Assembly (NCBI GenBank): GCA_036365145.1
Contig: JAEOAD010000040.1
Coordinates: forward strand, 9,754,501-9,818,500
Source: Orientallactaga sibirica
Lineage: Eukaryota > Chordata > Mammalia > Rodentia > Dipodidae
Reading direction: 5' to 3'
Length of the DNA stretch: 64,000 bases
Part shown: positions 1 through 12,405 of the stretch, in pieces
Numbering within the stretch: the stretch's first letter is position 1
How the letters are laid out: every line of letters starts with the position of its first letter
Made by a program: the position numbers and the translations under genes
The notes under the pieces: model-generated
The model's database searches: none
What the model was told of the DNA's origin: nothing
Seen by the model: only the letters and a program-made list of their open reading frames with translations

Positions 1-487
1 GCTGCTGACTTCCATAAATCCAAGCAGAGAGAAACAATGGCAGCAAGAAAACACTAACAGCAGCAAGCAAGAAATGCCAGAGTTTAAACTGCTCTGAACA
101 CACCTAGTGGAGCTGGATTCGGATCTGCCCGAGTGACATACCACCTGCAGCAAAGACCTGCCTGCTGCGGACTCAAGTAGGAAGTTTAATCAAAAAAGGA
201 TTGAGTCTATGGAGCCGTACATTTAAACTATCCATTCAAACTACTGCAGCACCATGTTCATGCAAGCCACTGTTGCTAAGCTCAGTGGCATACACACGCG
301 CACACACATTCTCTCTCACACACACACACTAAAGAAATCAAAGTAGGAGAACTAGCTGGGAGAAAAATGGGGTTTAGGGGAAGAACAAGAAAGGGAAACA
401 AGTGAAGCTAATCGGAGGGAATTTTGTTCAAAATATATGCATGTATTAAAATTGTCATAAAATTTTAAATGAAAACAGAAATAAAAA
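1..487. other. Single-copy AT-rich DNA with short CA-rich stretch
   Basis: No coding signal or recognisable interspersed repeat was seen. A short imperfect CA/CT-rich stretch lies near 293-330. The block ends at the target-site duplication of the SINE that follows. Confidence 0.5.
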
Positions 488-499
488 TCCATAAAATCT

Positions 500-715
500 G
501 GCTGGAGAGATGGCTTAGTGGTTAAGGTATATGCCTGTGAAGCCTAAGGTCCCCAGTTCGATTCTCCAGATCCCTTGTAAGCCAGATGCACAAGGGGGCT
601 CAAGAGTCTGGAGTTTGTTTGTAGTGGCTAGAGGCCCTGGTGTGCCCATTCTCCCTCTCTCTGCCTCTAATACATAAATAAATAAAAATAAATTGTTTAA
701 AAAAGTCCATAAAAG
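500..715 (+). mobile_element. tRNA-derived B2-like SINE with target-site duplication
   Basis: The element starts GGCTGGAGAGATGGCTTAGT and contains RNA polymerase III promoter elements: an A-box-like TGGCTTAGTGG and a B-box GTTCGATTC. The body carries the family landmarks AAGCCAGATGCACAAGGGGG, TGGAGTTTGTTTG and CTCCCTCTCTCTGCC, and the tail is AAATAAATAAA. The 13-base sequence TCCATAAAATCTG occurs at both ends (488-500 and 716-728), a typical L1-mediated target-site duplication. The element is non-autonomous and encodes no protein. Confidence 0.95.
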
Positions 716-728
716 TCCATAAAATCTG

Positions 729-2540
729 TGGCTAAGTTGTGGAGCGTGAGGGTTCTCATGAATTAACCACTTACCCAAAGTCCGCCTTATGAAGATGATC
801 ACCTTGGAAGTTACTGTTTCTTTGCATCTATGTTGAGGAGAACAAAAATTGTGATTACAGCTCCCAAAATGTAAGGTTCTGTTTTCTTCTCACGAGCACC
901 ATGTAAAAATGCAGTCACTTGTGACTATGCTTTTGTAAAGAAGTTAGTTATCCACGACACAGAAAGTGCTTGAGTAATGCTGGTTGTCATTTATAATGAC
1001 GAGTAGCATAATGCTGTACTTAAGTACTGAGGACAAACCTGCATGGATTTGAATCCTGGCACACGACAAATCTGCGATTTCAAACAGCTATCTACAATTT
1101 TCTGAAACTCACTTTCCTTACATTTGTACTTAAAATGTCAATAACAGTAAACACTCTATCAGAAGACTGTTTTGAGGCTTATATTACCAGATATATGTAA
1201 ACCTAAACTGCTTAGAAATGTGTGAATATGTGGTCAGAGATTTACATATCTTTACAGTGTTCTTGCTTTTGCAAGAGGTGGCCTGACATCATGTCCAGTG
1301 AGCCAGAATCACTTCATCAGTACTCCATGACTTTGATCTTTTAGAAGTTGGCAAGAACTATGGAACTGTGGTGAGTAATTCACCTGACTAATAGAAGTGA
1401 AAAGAGCTGATGTTAACCACGCTGTTGCTTCCACAGAACAAGTGTGGCTCTGTCCCAAAGACTTTAAAAGGCATCTCATTGAATGCCTAAAGTATGTGTG
1501 TCGTGATCTACTGTAAGCTTGGCAATGTGTAGTCAAAGTTCAGGCTGGAAATACGAAATGTGAAATGAAATAAAATGTCCTTCCTCTTTGGATCTAAGAA
1601 TAATCACAACTTCTAAACAACTTGGTAATTGGAAATCTTGCCACGCAAACCGCTTCTTCAAGTTCTCCCTTAGTTCTCTTACTTGGAAAGCGTACTAGCC
1701 TAACAGAGTAAAATGCATCCCGCTCATTTGTCATGTTCATGTTTGGCACATGGAAACCATGTGGATTTTATTAGGGGTTTCTGAGCGTGTTGAGGGAGGC
1801 CTTCGCATTTCTCTCCTAGCATGTGTTAGCGATCCTGGTACAAGGACAGAATCACGTGAACCTTGGGATGGATCATCTCAGGGGGAGTCTTACCTTGGTG
1901 TAATTTAATTCCAGGAGTCTGTCATTCTTCAATTTCAGGAATTTGGGTCTGGGATTGTTTGGCTCCATTTGGCAATATACAGGTTCAGATTTGAAGTAGA
2001 GGTTTGGGAAAATATGCATACATCTGCTAAAAGGCAGGCATGGAGCCAGTGTAACTGCTGGAAAGCAATTGACTTTTGACAACAAAGACTGGTTGTCTTT
2101 GCTTCCACAGAGGCAACTCTGTGAACAAAGGCAGAGACAGGAGTAATGAGTGGTATGAAGCTTTTATTTACCAGAAAAGGACTGTGCAATTTACTGGCAT
2201 CTCCAAAAAAATCTAACTGTGTGACTCTGTGTGTGTATGCATAGTAATGGTTTTAATGCTGAGAAAATGGGCAACCGTGAGCAAAAACTCCAAACATCTA
2301 TTGGTATTGGCTGAAGTAAATGAAGGGGCCTCTCTATGAAGCAGAATAAAAAATGGACTCAGCTGGGGAAAATGCCAATGTCACAAACATTCACATCAAA
2401 AATTGAATGCATAATCATTTATCATATTGTTATAATATTTTTAAAGCAACACATCATAGAAAACCTCTTGTACAGTTATAACCAAAGCAAACTTTGTACG
2501 TTTTTCTTGTTTTCAGTATTTTTTCTTAGCAAGAGAGAAA
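729..2540. other. Single-copy AT-rich DNA, no gene seen
   Basis: Short open frames here are scattered, begin and end arbitrarily and resemble no protein I know. There is no recognised interspersed repeat. Confidence 0.5.
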
Positions 2541-2690
2541 GAGCCAGGCATGGTGGCACACCCCTTTAATCCCAGCACTTGGGAGGCAGAGTTACGAGGA
2601 TTGCTGTGAGTTCCAGGCCAGCCTGAGACTACATAGTGAATTCAAGGTGAGCCTGAGCTAGAGTGAGACTCTACCTCACAAAACCAAAGA
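2541..2690 (+). mobile_element. B1-type SINE
   Basis: The 5' part reads GCCAGGCATGGTGGCACACC followed by TTTAATCCCAGCACTTGGGA and the later landmark GCCTGAGACTACATAGTGAA. It ends CTACCTCACAAAACCAAAG and runs straight into a CA/GA microsatellite. This is a 7SL-derived SINE, moderately diverged from the cleaner copy at 35.65 kb. Confidence 0.93.
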
Positions 2691-2720
2691 CACACACAAA
2701 CACACACACACACACACACA

Positions 2721-2772
<52 letters not shown>

Positions 2773-2811
2773 GGAGAGAGAGAGAGGGGGGAGAGAGAGA
2801 GAGAGATAGAA
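2689..2811. repeat. Compound (CA)n(GA)n microsatellite
   Basis: A CA run of about 35 bases is followed by about 87 bases of GA with a few interruptions. It probably grew from the A-rich tail of the B1 just upstream. The 69-residue minus-strand frame of Leu-Ser and Val-Cys repeats here is only translated repeat. Confidence 0.97.
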
Positions 2812-5370
2812 AGGTAGATGTGATCTGGCTGTACTAGGGTACTGGGGAATCAAAGCAGGGATATAAGGCTTTGCAAGCAAGCACCTTCACCTGCTGAGAC
2901 ATTTCTCCAAGCCTTAACATTATCTTTGGCAGACAAGTAGCCCATATTGTTTGAAATCAGAGTGGCTTGCTTAATGTACAAAGATGCACACTAATGAGAC
3001 AGCCAGGAGAAGTGTGATTGTATTAGGCAGGGTACTACCAGAACTACTTGTTAGATCATTTAGCTGATAGAAAGGAATACATTCACTGTATCTGTAATAT
3101 ATGCTAACTCTTGAAATTGAAGTGTTCAATGTCAGGGGAAATAAATGGCCTCAGAACTTGTTCCTTTGGTGGCATTTGAGGTGGGACTTGGGACACTCAG
3201 TTCAATGAATAAAGGACGTCCCCCTTGTTGTACAGCTACACTTGTGTGAGGTTTGTTTCCTTTATTAATCACAAATTAATGGAAAAGTAATACTAAACCA
3301 GAAATCACGATGAAAGAGAATTATGCAAACTATCAAGAGATGTTGAATATGAATGTCTAGGCTGTCATGATTGGGGCTCAACTCCAGTTTCCAATGCTAA
3401 TAAGCACTTTGATCTTTGGTTGTTCATTTCTCTGAGTATCTCTAAAATGGAGGTACTATGTGCAGTATCCAGCACACAGTAGGTACTTAAAATGTCTTTT
3501 GTTGTAAGTAGATTAGCTACAAACCACAGAAATAGTAAGCATACTACAACCAGGTTCTGTCACCTACATATTCCCTAACCTCACCTGTGCATTTATCTCA
3601 CGAGATTTTCTAAGACTCTCTATATGCCAGTCCCACATCTTTGAACAGTATTTTTGGGCCACATCCATATCTAACATGTACCCCTAATTCATGTCTAATG
3701 TAAATACAATTACTCAAGACTCTTGTATTTAAATGAAATATTCAATATTTGAACATGACATTTTTTTTTCCCATTACAGTTTGTTTTGGTCACTTGTTCA
3801 TCCTTCCGCTGCCTCAGAACAATTATTCTTCTATCTTTTTTAGGCACATGACCACAGCCAGCCCCAAGAGTGGCCATGCATCCATTTTTTCTAGCTAAGG
3901 CCGTGAGTCTGATATCTGAAGCCGAAGAAAAATGGAACCTGGAGGAGAGTCCATTCTTCTTGCGGGCTGAATACTGAGGAAGCAGAGGGAAAACAACAAC
4001 AATAACACCATCAAAAAAATAAAAACAGGGCACAGCCACGTTGACTGCCTCCTATTGGATAATTATAATCGGGAAAGATGTATTGTGCTTTAATGTACTA
4101 TTCAAGAGCATAGTTTTATTTCAGTAACAAGTGCAATAGTCCAGTTCAGCATCTGGTACATAGACTGTGCTTATTTCAATGCAAGGAAAGCCACTGTAGG
4201 TGACCATGTAGGGAAACATTGTCATTTAACCAAGATGTTACATTGATGGTTTTAGCTGCTACTGGAAATACACCAAACAGAAAGAGAGGCACACATGTAG
4301 GTAAGGATAACCAGACTATACAAAGGAAGAGAATAGAGCCAGTGGAGGGATGGGAACAAATGATATTTTAGAGTGCATTTTAATGAAGAATAAACAAGTC
4401 TAACTGAAGACAGCTGAGAGATAAGATGAAATGAATGTTTGTTCTGAGAATGTCTTTATTCTTTTTGTCACTTTACCATTATCACCAGCATATAGTCCCT
4501 TCATTCACACCACCTGCCATTACAATGCCTTGTTTACAAAAGCTGTATAGTTTTGGCTTCTGTAGCATGATATAAATATAAAGGCCGTAAAAATGTACTA
4601 TTGTTGATCATTTCAGAGATCATAGTTTGGGGTAGAGTATTTTTTGAATTAAAGGACATTATACAATTTGAATGAAGGCTCAGCTATGAACTTAAATCAT
4701 CTAAATTTTATGAATTCCTTTATAGTTTGAATTGTCCTAAGATATTTCTAATTCAGTTTTCTGAAAAGCATATTCTGAGGGTTTGTATGTCTGAGGATTT
4801 TATGATCACTCTGCCAGTCTCTTAAGTAGTTGTTAACCCAGATGTTAAATTTTGATTCAGTCTTATGTTTTTTTTTAACATTTTAGGGTAAATATTTGCA
4901 TTTCTGAATCCACCACTGCCTGACATCCTTTGATCTCTGTTCCTCTGTAGGTGCTCTTCGCTCTCCCTAGGCTTATACGTGTGTCCTTTGTGTTCTGTGT
5001 TTTTATATTTCACCTCCAATCTTTGTGGAAGGATGAAGTGTTAAGTGTGAGAATATTTTTTTTCCTTTCTTTTGTTTTTATATATATTTTTTTCATCTCT
5101 GGGACTTCCATTATATAATATTGATGTGTTATCTCTCTGTCTTCTCTCTCCCCTCCATCTAGGGGACAGTTTACCATTTAATTTAACTCACTGATTTGTT
5201 AATCTTAGCACCTACACAGCCCACTATTTGCTTTCATTTACCTGATGCAATTTTTTTTTCAGATAATTCAATTTAAGTAAAATAAAAGGTGTTTGCATAT
5301 TTTTGTTGTGGAACTTAGGCCTAGTATGTTGTATATTATACAAATACAACCATTGAATTTCATCCCCAGA
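2812..5370. other. Single-copy AT-rich DNA, no gene seen
   Basis: No interspersed repeat of the families seen elsewhere was recognised, and no frame looks conserved. A 109-residue minus-strand frame at 3710-4039 has no recognisable domain and is treated as chance. Confidence 0.45.
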
Positions 5371-5378
5371 CCTTACAG

Positions 5379-5492
5379 TTTTTGAGACAGGGTCTCATTA
5401 TATAACCTCTCACTGACCTTGAAATTTACAGTGCTCTTGCTCCTGCTCCCAAGTGCTGGGATTACAGACATGCATCACTATTCCCACATCAT
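5379..5492 (-). mobile_element. Degenerate B1-type SINE, antisense
   Basis: It reads TTTTTGAGACAGGGTCTCAT at the tail end and CCCAAGTGCTGGGATTACAG near the 5' end of the element, the reverse complement of B1 landmarks. It is shorter and more diverged than the B1 copies at 14 and 35 kb. Confidence 0.8.
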
Positions 5493-6206
5493 TGTATTAA
5501 ATTATCTATGTGCATTAGTATGACTCTGCTTTAACCGATAGGTTTTGCAGGAATTTATTTGGTGTTGATGGTATGTGCCTAGGGGGTAAAATTACTTTTA
5601 CCTCAAGGTGGAGCATTGGTTATCCTGGATAATGTATCAGAAAAGACTCACACGAGGCATTATTATTCCATGTTAGTCTCATGGATTTCAAGCAGAAATG
5701 AACCAACTTTACTGCCAGGGTGAGGTTTCCCTTAGCCAAAAATGCCAAGAAATTCCTTAGGTTAAGTTGTCATTATAAACCTTTGATGGAACTGGCTTGG
5801 GGTAACCAGTGTCTCCAGGGCCTAGTCTAGCTGTCCTAGGGCTGTCAAGAGAGAGGCAGTGAAGGGGCAAATTCTGACTCTGTTCCTTCCTCTCCTTATT
5901 TCCTCTATCACCTTCTGGACTGAAGTCTAGCCTGCTGCATTTGCTAATCGTTCTTGGAAACATGCCTTGTATAAGTTCCTGCAAACTATTCTGCAGAGAG
6001 GAAAGAATATCCACGGAATCGTGTTTTCAACCTCTTATTATTTGGAACTCTTTCCCCTCAGGAGGTCAGGTACCCGTTCTCTTTCTCCCCACGGTTAGCA
6101 CAAAGGAGCTCCAGAACCATGGTCACAAGGTCCTCAAAGCTTGGTCAGTTTCTTCTTTTTTTTCTTCCTTCGTTTCTTTCCTTTATTTATTTATTTGTGT
6201 GTTTGT

Positions 6207-6313
6207 TTTTTGAGGGAGGGTCTCACTCTAGCCCAGGCTGACCTGGAACACACTATTTCGTATCAGGCTGGGCTGAAATTTGCAGCAATCCGTGTACAGT
6301 GGCCTCCTGAGTG
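6207..6313 (-). mobile_element. Truncated B1-type SINE, antisense
   Basis: The landmark GAGGGAGGGTCTCACTCTAG followed by CCCAGGCTGACCTGGAACAC is the reverse complement of a B1 3' half. The expected TGCTGGGATT block is missing, so the copy is 5'-truncated or eroded. Confidence 0.75.
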
Positions 6314-9300
6314 TTGTTTTAGTTGATAGTTTTGACTTTTTCCTGGAGTCCAAGTATCTTGATGATTTCTAAGTGTAATTTTATAATAGAAAGGACATAG
6401 TTCCCCTCTTGCTTATTTTTAGTCTTTTCTATAGGACTTCAAAGCAGATACACAAAATGTGTCTATTCAGAAATATGTAACCACATTTGCATATATTTAT
6501 GTTCTGAATTTTAAAGTTTTGTTTAATTTCTCTGTTTACAAAATATCCACTCATGCATTTTTATCATTGCACAATGAGAAGTACACAATAATTGCTTATA
6601 AATTTGTCTATTTTCCTGCAATTCAATTAAGTAAATATCTAAAATATAAGCTCTATTTCTAGTGTCACACTTGTGAGATGATAAATCTGGAAGCCTGCAT
6701 TGTGATGCATTGTAGTTAGATTTTATTTGGCTTTTACTGCTGTGGCCTTGCACAAACAAATACTTCACAACAAAAAAACAGACAAAATAGGCTTGGCTAC
6801 AGAAAATACTGCAAATAAAGTTAGAAGAAGTCACAGCTCACTGCTCTTCCAAATATTACAAGAACAATTGCTCTGAAGAGATGGCTATTTTTTTCTGCCT
6901 TTCCTTATTTTTCTCCTTAAATTGGTTGAAATGCTATTTTGTTTGATTATGAGTTTGTATTATATTTCTGTGACCTAAACACAATGCAGGACACTACCAA
7001 GTTCTTAAAGATTTGGTTAATACATTTATTATTATTTTGCTCCAGGAGTTCAAAGTCAATTAAAATCATAACATATTCACTAATGCGCTTATCTCCATGG
7101 GGTTAATAGACTTGATTCATTAGAATTTAAAGGAGTAAATTAAATAATAATTGGAATTTCTTAATGGAGAAGGAACATCATAGACTATATTAGAAAGGGA
7201 GAGGCTGAAGGAGAGAAAACAAATTTTTGCCAACTTTCTAGGCAAGCCCCATACTCTATAATATAAATTGGAAATTAACCTGGCATATTTTGCAATTATT
7301 TCAACACATTTATTGAATGTTTCACAATTATAGTTCTCTGTTTGCTTGGGTAGGTGACCTTTGGCTCAGCTTCTATGTATACACAATTTAATTGAAGCTT
7401 GTCGAGAGGTCTGAGGACATGGACTTTGTTTTCCAGATGTGGTCTCAGAGAAATTGAGGTAAGAGGCACAAAGGTTCTGGGGTTAAGTAGCTCCTTGTGT
7501 AATGGTAGAGATGTATCATTGATTTTCTCAACTCTTTTCTTTTTGTTTCTTTGCTCTTTTTCTAAATAGAATATATCTGCTTGTGAGTATTTACTATGAT
7601 TTAATTAGAAACAAGGCTGAAATAGTTAATTAGACAGCATGTTTACATGTCTTTAAACAAATCAGTTTCAGATGACATGTGTGGGAAAGCGACGGGATTC
7701 ATTTTGCATACTGTGAACAGTATAGCCATGAAATGCACTATAGTCCAATGAGACTGATTTTAAAATGCTCCTCAGCAAAATATATACTTAAGACTTATTT
7801 CCAAAGCAAATATTATTGCTTAAAATGTCCTTTTATGTTGGAAGACATTTTTATTAAATGCACTTGATTTTAAAAATCTGATATTTATTCCAAGCCAAAT
7901 TCTATAACTTATCTTCAAGTTGTGTTACTATGCATTATTTTTATTCTTCATTAAAGAAAAATGAAATGTAACTTAAAGGAAATCATGCTCTCTGTAGACT
8001 GTAACTGGGGGAGGTAGGAATTCTTGAACGAGGAGATCCAGATGTGATCAAACACAATGGCATCATTAAAACAACGTATTGATTTCAAAGGGGGCTGTTG
8101 ATGGCATACTTATTTGTGATTTTGGTCCCAGTGTGTTTATAAATAAGTGAGGCCCATCCTCACAAAGCCACAATTTGTTTACCTATACTATTAAAGTTAA
8201 GATGCTCTCTATCCTTTTCAAGTGTCCAGAGAATGGATGGAAAAAGGAAATGCATAAGAGAGATGTTAAAACATGCTTGTGTGCAATGAAATTTAGCAGG
8301 ACTGAAAACTTTGAAGTAAAGATACATGCTTCTGGGCCAGAGTAATGTACTACCCAATGAACACACACCATTTACTGTTTGATGGCTATCACATGTCACA
8401 AAAAGCCTTTTATTTGACTATTATTGAATGACTATCAGATCTTTTCTAGTTGAACCCAGAAGCAGGAGAGATAGCATAGGTTTGATGATAAGAGATAAAG
8501 ACGAAATGTGCAATCTAATCTATCTTTCCACATATACAGTAACATAACTTGCATGTAAATTCCAAAGGAAATCTCTAATTATGGGCTGTGATTTCAATGA
8601 TTTAACAAGAAACCAAGATAAAGGAATCAACTAGACAGCTTGTTTATAGTATCTCCCCTGGGGAACCTACTATGGCAATTGTCTTTGGTCCTGTCTCAAA
8701 ATCTTCCATAGGACTTTGGCGAGAGGTGAGATGTCTTAGAGGAAAGAGAGGTGAAGTGTTCCTGTCATAGACAGATATAGCTTTGAAATGGAGGTTGAGC
8801 ATGGATATACATCAACAAAATCAATGCATAGAGAGCTGGACACTCAGTTTCAAAGTCATAGGCATTCAAGGGTTAGAATTATGTGATGAAGTAATAATTT
8901 AGGGCATTATCAAGTACCTTATCCTATTTAAAATTATTTGAAATATAGCTTGAGGAAGAGAGACATAGTTATACTTTAAATGCCCAAAATACAAAGAAGC
9001 TTTAAATCTAATATAATGAGGAGGAAGGACATCTTTCTTGTCACGAATGTATTACATTGAGATGTGAAAAACTGAAGAGAAAACCTGTCAAATGTGGGTT
9101 CCATAATATAGAAAGAGGCCCAAGAGAGGGGTTGTGGCAGAAGACTTTTCAGTAGAAAGAACCCCAGGTGACAATGGCCTTGGCTTCTATGCCATGAGGA
9201 AACTTGGAAGACAGAGCTGACTGATGGCAGATATTCTGATGTCTGCTGCTTCTTCCTTTACCCCTGAAGATATAGGTCTGAACCCCTAAGATAACCTGCA

Positions 9301-10355
9301 AGGGGAGGGATAGTGGAAGCTAAGTGTTTCACCACCTGAGCATAATGGATTTGGAGTAGTTGATTTAGCTAAATTGAGAAAAATTAAATTATAATGTAAA
9401 CTAAGATTAATAGGTTCTATTGTTAAGTTTGTGGTTACTCTTGATGGCCCTTTGTAAATGAACATTTATTGTGCCTGATAGTTGAAGTGTTTTAAGCATC
9501 CTATTTCATGTGATCCTCACAAAATAACTATCTCACTCTTTGAGATAGATATTACTCACACTGAGCGTATAAAATAATGCTCATAGCCTTTGCAAAGTTG
9601 GCTAAGGGTTGACACCAGTTTTATAAGAGAAATGTACATTTATGCTCCACTTTTCCAAGGATGTGCAGAATTCAGGAAGGAAGGAAGACTTACCCCCGAC
9701 AAAAATACATTAACTAATCCTGAGTAGAGTAGACAAAGTTTCAGTAAATGTTACATGGTGGATTTCTGGGATATCTTTAAGAGGTTGGATATACCCTTGA
9801 GCTGACGATTGTCCTGGACCACTCAGGTAGTTGGAAGACAGTCTGCCTGTGCAGAGAGAGCTCTGGGTGAGAGGACACAGAGGTAATATCTACTTTATCA
9901 TCATTTGCCCCCTGCAAGGTCAGTGCCTCATATGAGGGAAAATATGAAGGCACTAACTATATAGTTAAGATCAGATAAGCTTATCTCAGATACTTCAGTA
10001 AAAGATTTAATTTCTTTATTTGTAAAGCATAAAATTTACAACCTAAGGCTTTGTTAAGATCAGACAGAATGCTATTTTTATGAAAGTTCATTGTGAAATT
10101 TAAGCAGCTATAAAGCTGTAAGGTGGCACCGCTCTTTCCACCAGTTCACAGCATAGATTTTATAGAAATAGCAAATTGAAGTCTGAGTCATATGTCATCT
10201 AGTATTTGCCAAAACCTTTGTGCAAACATCTGATTTCTGAAAGAGACAGTCTAAAGAACAGGCCATCTGTGTCATACTCGAGAGATTCGGGTTCCTAAAA
10301 ACATCCCTTATATTCAGGGATAGCATGATATAGTAAAACCCTTGTTTATAAGTCT
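6314..10355. other. Long single-copy AT-rich block
   Basis: About 4 kb without a recognised young repeat, the longest such run in the first third of the window. No frame looks coding. The part near 7,020-7,170 is rich in TAATTA/AATTAAA-type motifs and could be a conserved non-coding element, but this cannot be judged without alignment. Confidence 0.45.
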
Positions 10356-10720
10356 ACTCAAATTGTCATAAGAAAATACCACAAGCTGAGTGGTATAAAC
10401 AATAGAAATTTATTTCTTACAGATGTGGAGGCTGGAAGTATAGCATGCCAGTCTCCTGCTAAGGCAAAAATGACGTGGAAGACATCTCTCTGCTGGCTGG
10501 CAGCTCCCATCTTACTGTGTGCTCATTTCTCATTGTTTATGACTTTAAGTGACATCACTCTCTATTTATAAAGGACTCAATTTCATAATGGAGTCCTACA
10601 TTCATAACCTTCTCTAACCCTACTTACCATCCTAAGTCCCCATCTTCAAATGCCCTTCTTACCTTAAAGACGTGGGGGCAGATGGGTAAATCTTTGATAC
10701 AGGATACAGGGCAGTGCTAA
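10356..10720 (-). mobile_element. Old MaLR/MLT1-like LTR relic, antisense
   Basis: The stretch has the order of motifs expected for an antisense mammalian MLT1-type LTR: TAAGAAAATACCACAAGCTG, AACAATAGAAATTTATTTCT, then GTGGAGGCTGGAAGTATAGC, and later TTTATAAAGGACTCAATTTC and CCTAAGTCCCCATCTTCAAA. It is heavily diverged. The family name rests on remembered consensus shape, so it is tentative, but a transposon-derived origin is likely. Confidence 0.55.
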
Positions 10721-11975
10721 GTAGCTTGAAAGCTATCACTTTTGAATCTTGTAGACAGACTTCCTCATGCTTTTCATTTGATCTCATGTTCATGGCTCTG
10801 CCATGGAAAGTATAAACTAGCACCTGGTCTTCTGCAAGGAAATTCTATATCCTGACTTAACCAAATCTGAAAACACCCACTATGATGATGTTGCATTGAG
10901 AAGTGCAGAGTAGTTAATCATCTTGCTTTTGTTCAAAAAGAGGATTTTGCTCTCAAAATGCGTCTCAATGTTCCCATTTGGTAATCAATTAAATCTACAT
11001 TTATTGTAATTTTCTTCTTGCCTTAATTTTCAGGAACAAAAAAAAATCACATTGCTTCATTTATCACAGAGATGTCTCACATCCCTCTTTTATCATTGTC
11101 ATCTTCACTGTCTAGGTGTTTCCAGTGTGTCTTTGACACTGGCTGTTAAAAAAAAATCACTGTTGTTAATTATTATTATAACATTTCTTGTTTTCCATAC
11201 AAATTTCACAAATTTTATGCTGCTATAATAATAAAAAAAAAAGAATAAATTCCAGGCCTGGGAGACAGCAAACTTCAATGCAAAAAACATGTGTTTCCTT
11301 TCCCAAGAGGCTCCTACAGGTCTCATGTCTTGGTCCTGTCTTGTTTCATTTTCATATTAATAAGTTGAGGAGAAGGAGAGTGATGACCTATTCATCATAT
11401 GATATTAGAAGGAGATAATTTTATGAATTGCAATACTCTAAAGAACCAAAAGGCTTAACTTCTAGTAGAAATATAAATAATACATTATATTTCTTTCCCA
11501 GTTAATTTCCATAGACACAAAAAAAGAGTGAGTATGCTTAAGGGGTTTAAATTATTATTATTATGAAGAAAGAAGATTAGAAAAGTGCAAGCTACTTTTG
11601 GTTGTGCTTCATAAGGAAATAAAGCTATTAATATGCCTGCCTTGGTTAGGGTTCCGTTGTAGGAACAACTCATTGCGAACAATAATGATCCCTACTGACT
11701 GGAGAATTTACAAAGTAGCTACAAACTGGAATGCAAAGAAGTGTTCCACAGCTGAAAATAGTTTAGAAAATGATGAAGAAGGGAGATTTATACTTGGTTA
11801 AAGTTTGGATGGGGGGTATAGTTAGGATGACTGGATCCCTGGAAGTAAGAAAATGGCAGGAAAGTCTACACTTGCTAGAAATCAAATTTGATCTGACTTC
11901 TTACCTCTTTCCTGATTCCCAAGACCTGTTTTCCTACAAAGAACCAGGAGGTAAGTCTTTCATAGGATTTAATCA
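10721..11975. other. Single-copy DNA, no gene seen
   Basis: No recognised interspersed repeat and no frame with coding character. Short ATT/TTA runs occur near 11,165 and 11,550. Confidence 0.4.
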
Positions 11976-11979
11976 TTGT

Positions 11980-12405
11980 GGTTGGTCAAGTTCAGGCCCT
12001 GGAACTTGATGTCAGGGCTACCCTCTTCCTGAGACAGCCCCTAGCCCTGACCAACCAGCTGTGCCTCTGGTTCATCTGAGCCAGAACACAGCCCACCACC
12101 ATAGGGTTATAAATACCTTTGCAAGGAGAGGGCGGGCTCTTTGACCACTTGAGAACTCCAGCTGTGGCTGAGTTTCCCCTCAGCTGGGTCTGGGCTTTCC
12201 CTGCTCTCCACATGGGCCCCTTTATACCCTCCAGCTCCCTACATGACAAGAGCTCCTTAAACTTTTTTTTTTTCTCTCTTTTCTTTCCATGGTTTTTTCC
12301 TGGCCCTCCACGTGGAATCTCTAGCCACATGGGTGCTTTTCCTTGGCTCAGTATTTCCCTCAATAATATAATAATTAAATAATTGTCCTTTTGAGTCTTT
12401 TTATT
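11980..12405 (+). mobile_element. Possible solo LTR of an endogenous retrovirus-like element
   Basis: This block is more GC-rich than its surroundings. It contains a TATA-like GGGTTATAAATACCTTTGC at about 12,104, a GC-rich segment after it, a second CCCTTTATACCC at about 12,219, a pyrimidine tract at 12,260-12,290 and an AT-rich 3' end with AATAATATAATAATTAAA. That arrangement fits an LTR. I did not find a clear primer-binding site, target-site duplication or any retroviral coding sequence beside it. The 138-residue minus-strand frame here has no recognisable domain. A single-copy promoter-like region is the alternative. Confidence 0.35.

Noticed and set aside
500..570. tRNA gene, suggested by A-box and B-box sequences.
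   Set aside because: The same tRNA-like head is at the 5' end of every B2-like SINE in the window and is followed by the SINE body; it is not a separate tRNA gene.
2689..2811. CRISPR-like array (regular repeats).
   Set aside because: It is a dinucleotide microsatellite without spacers, in an animal genome.
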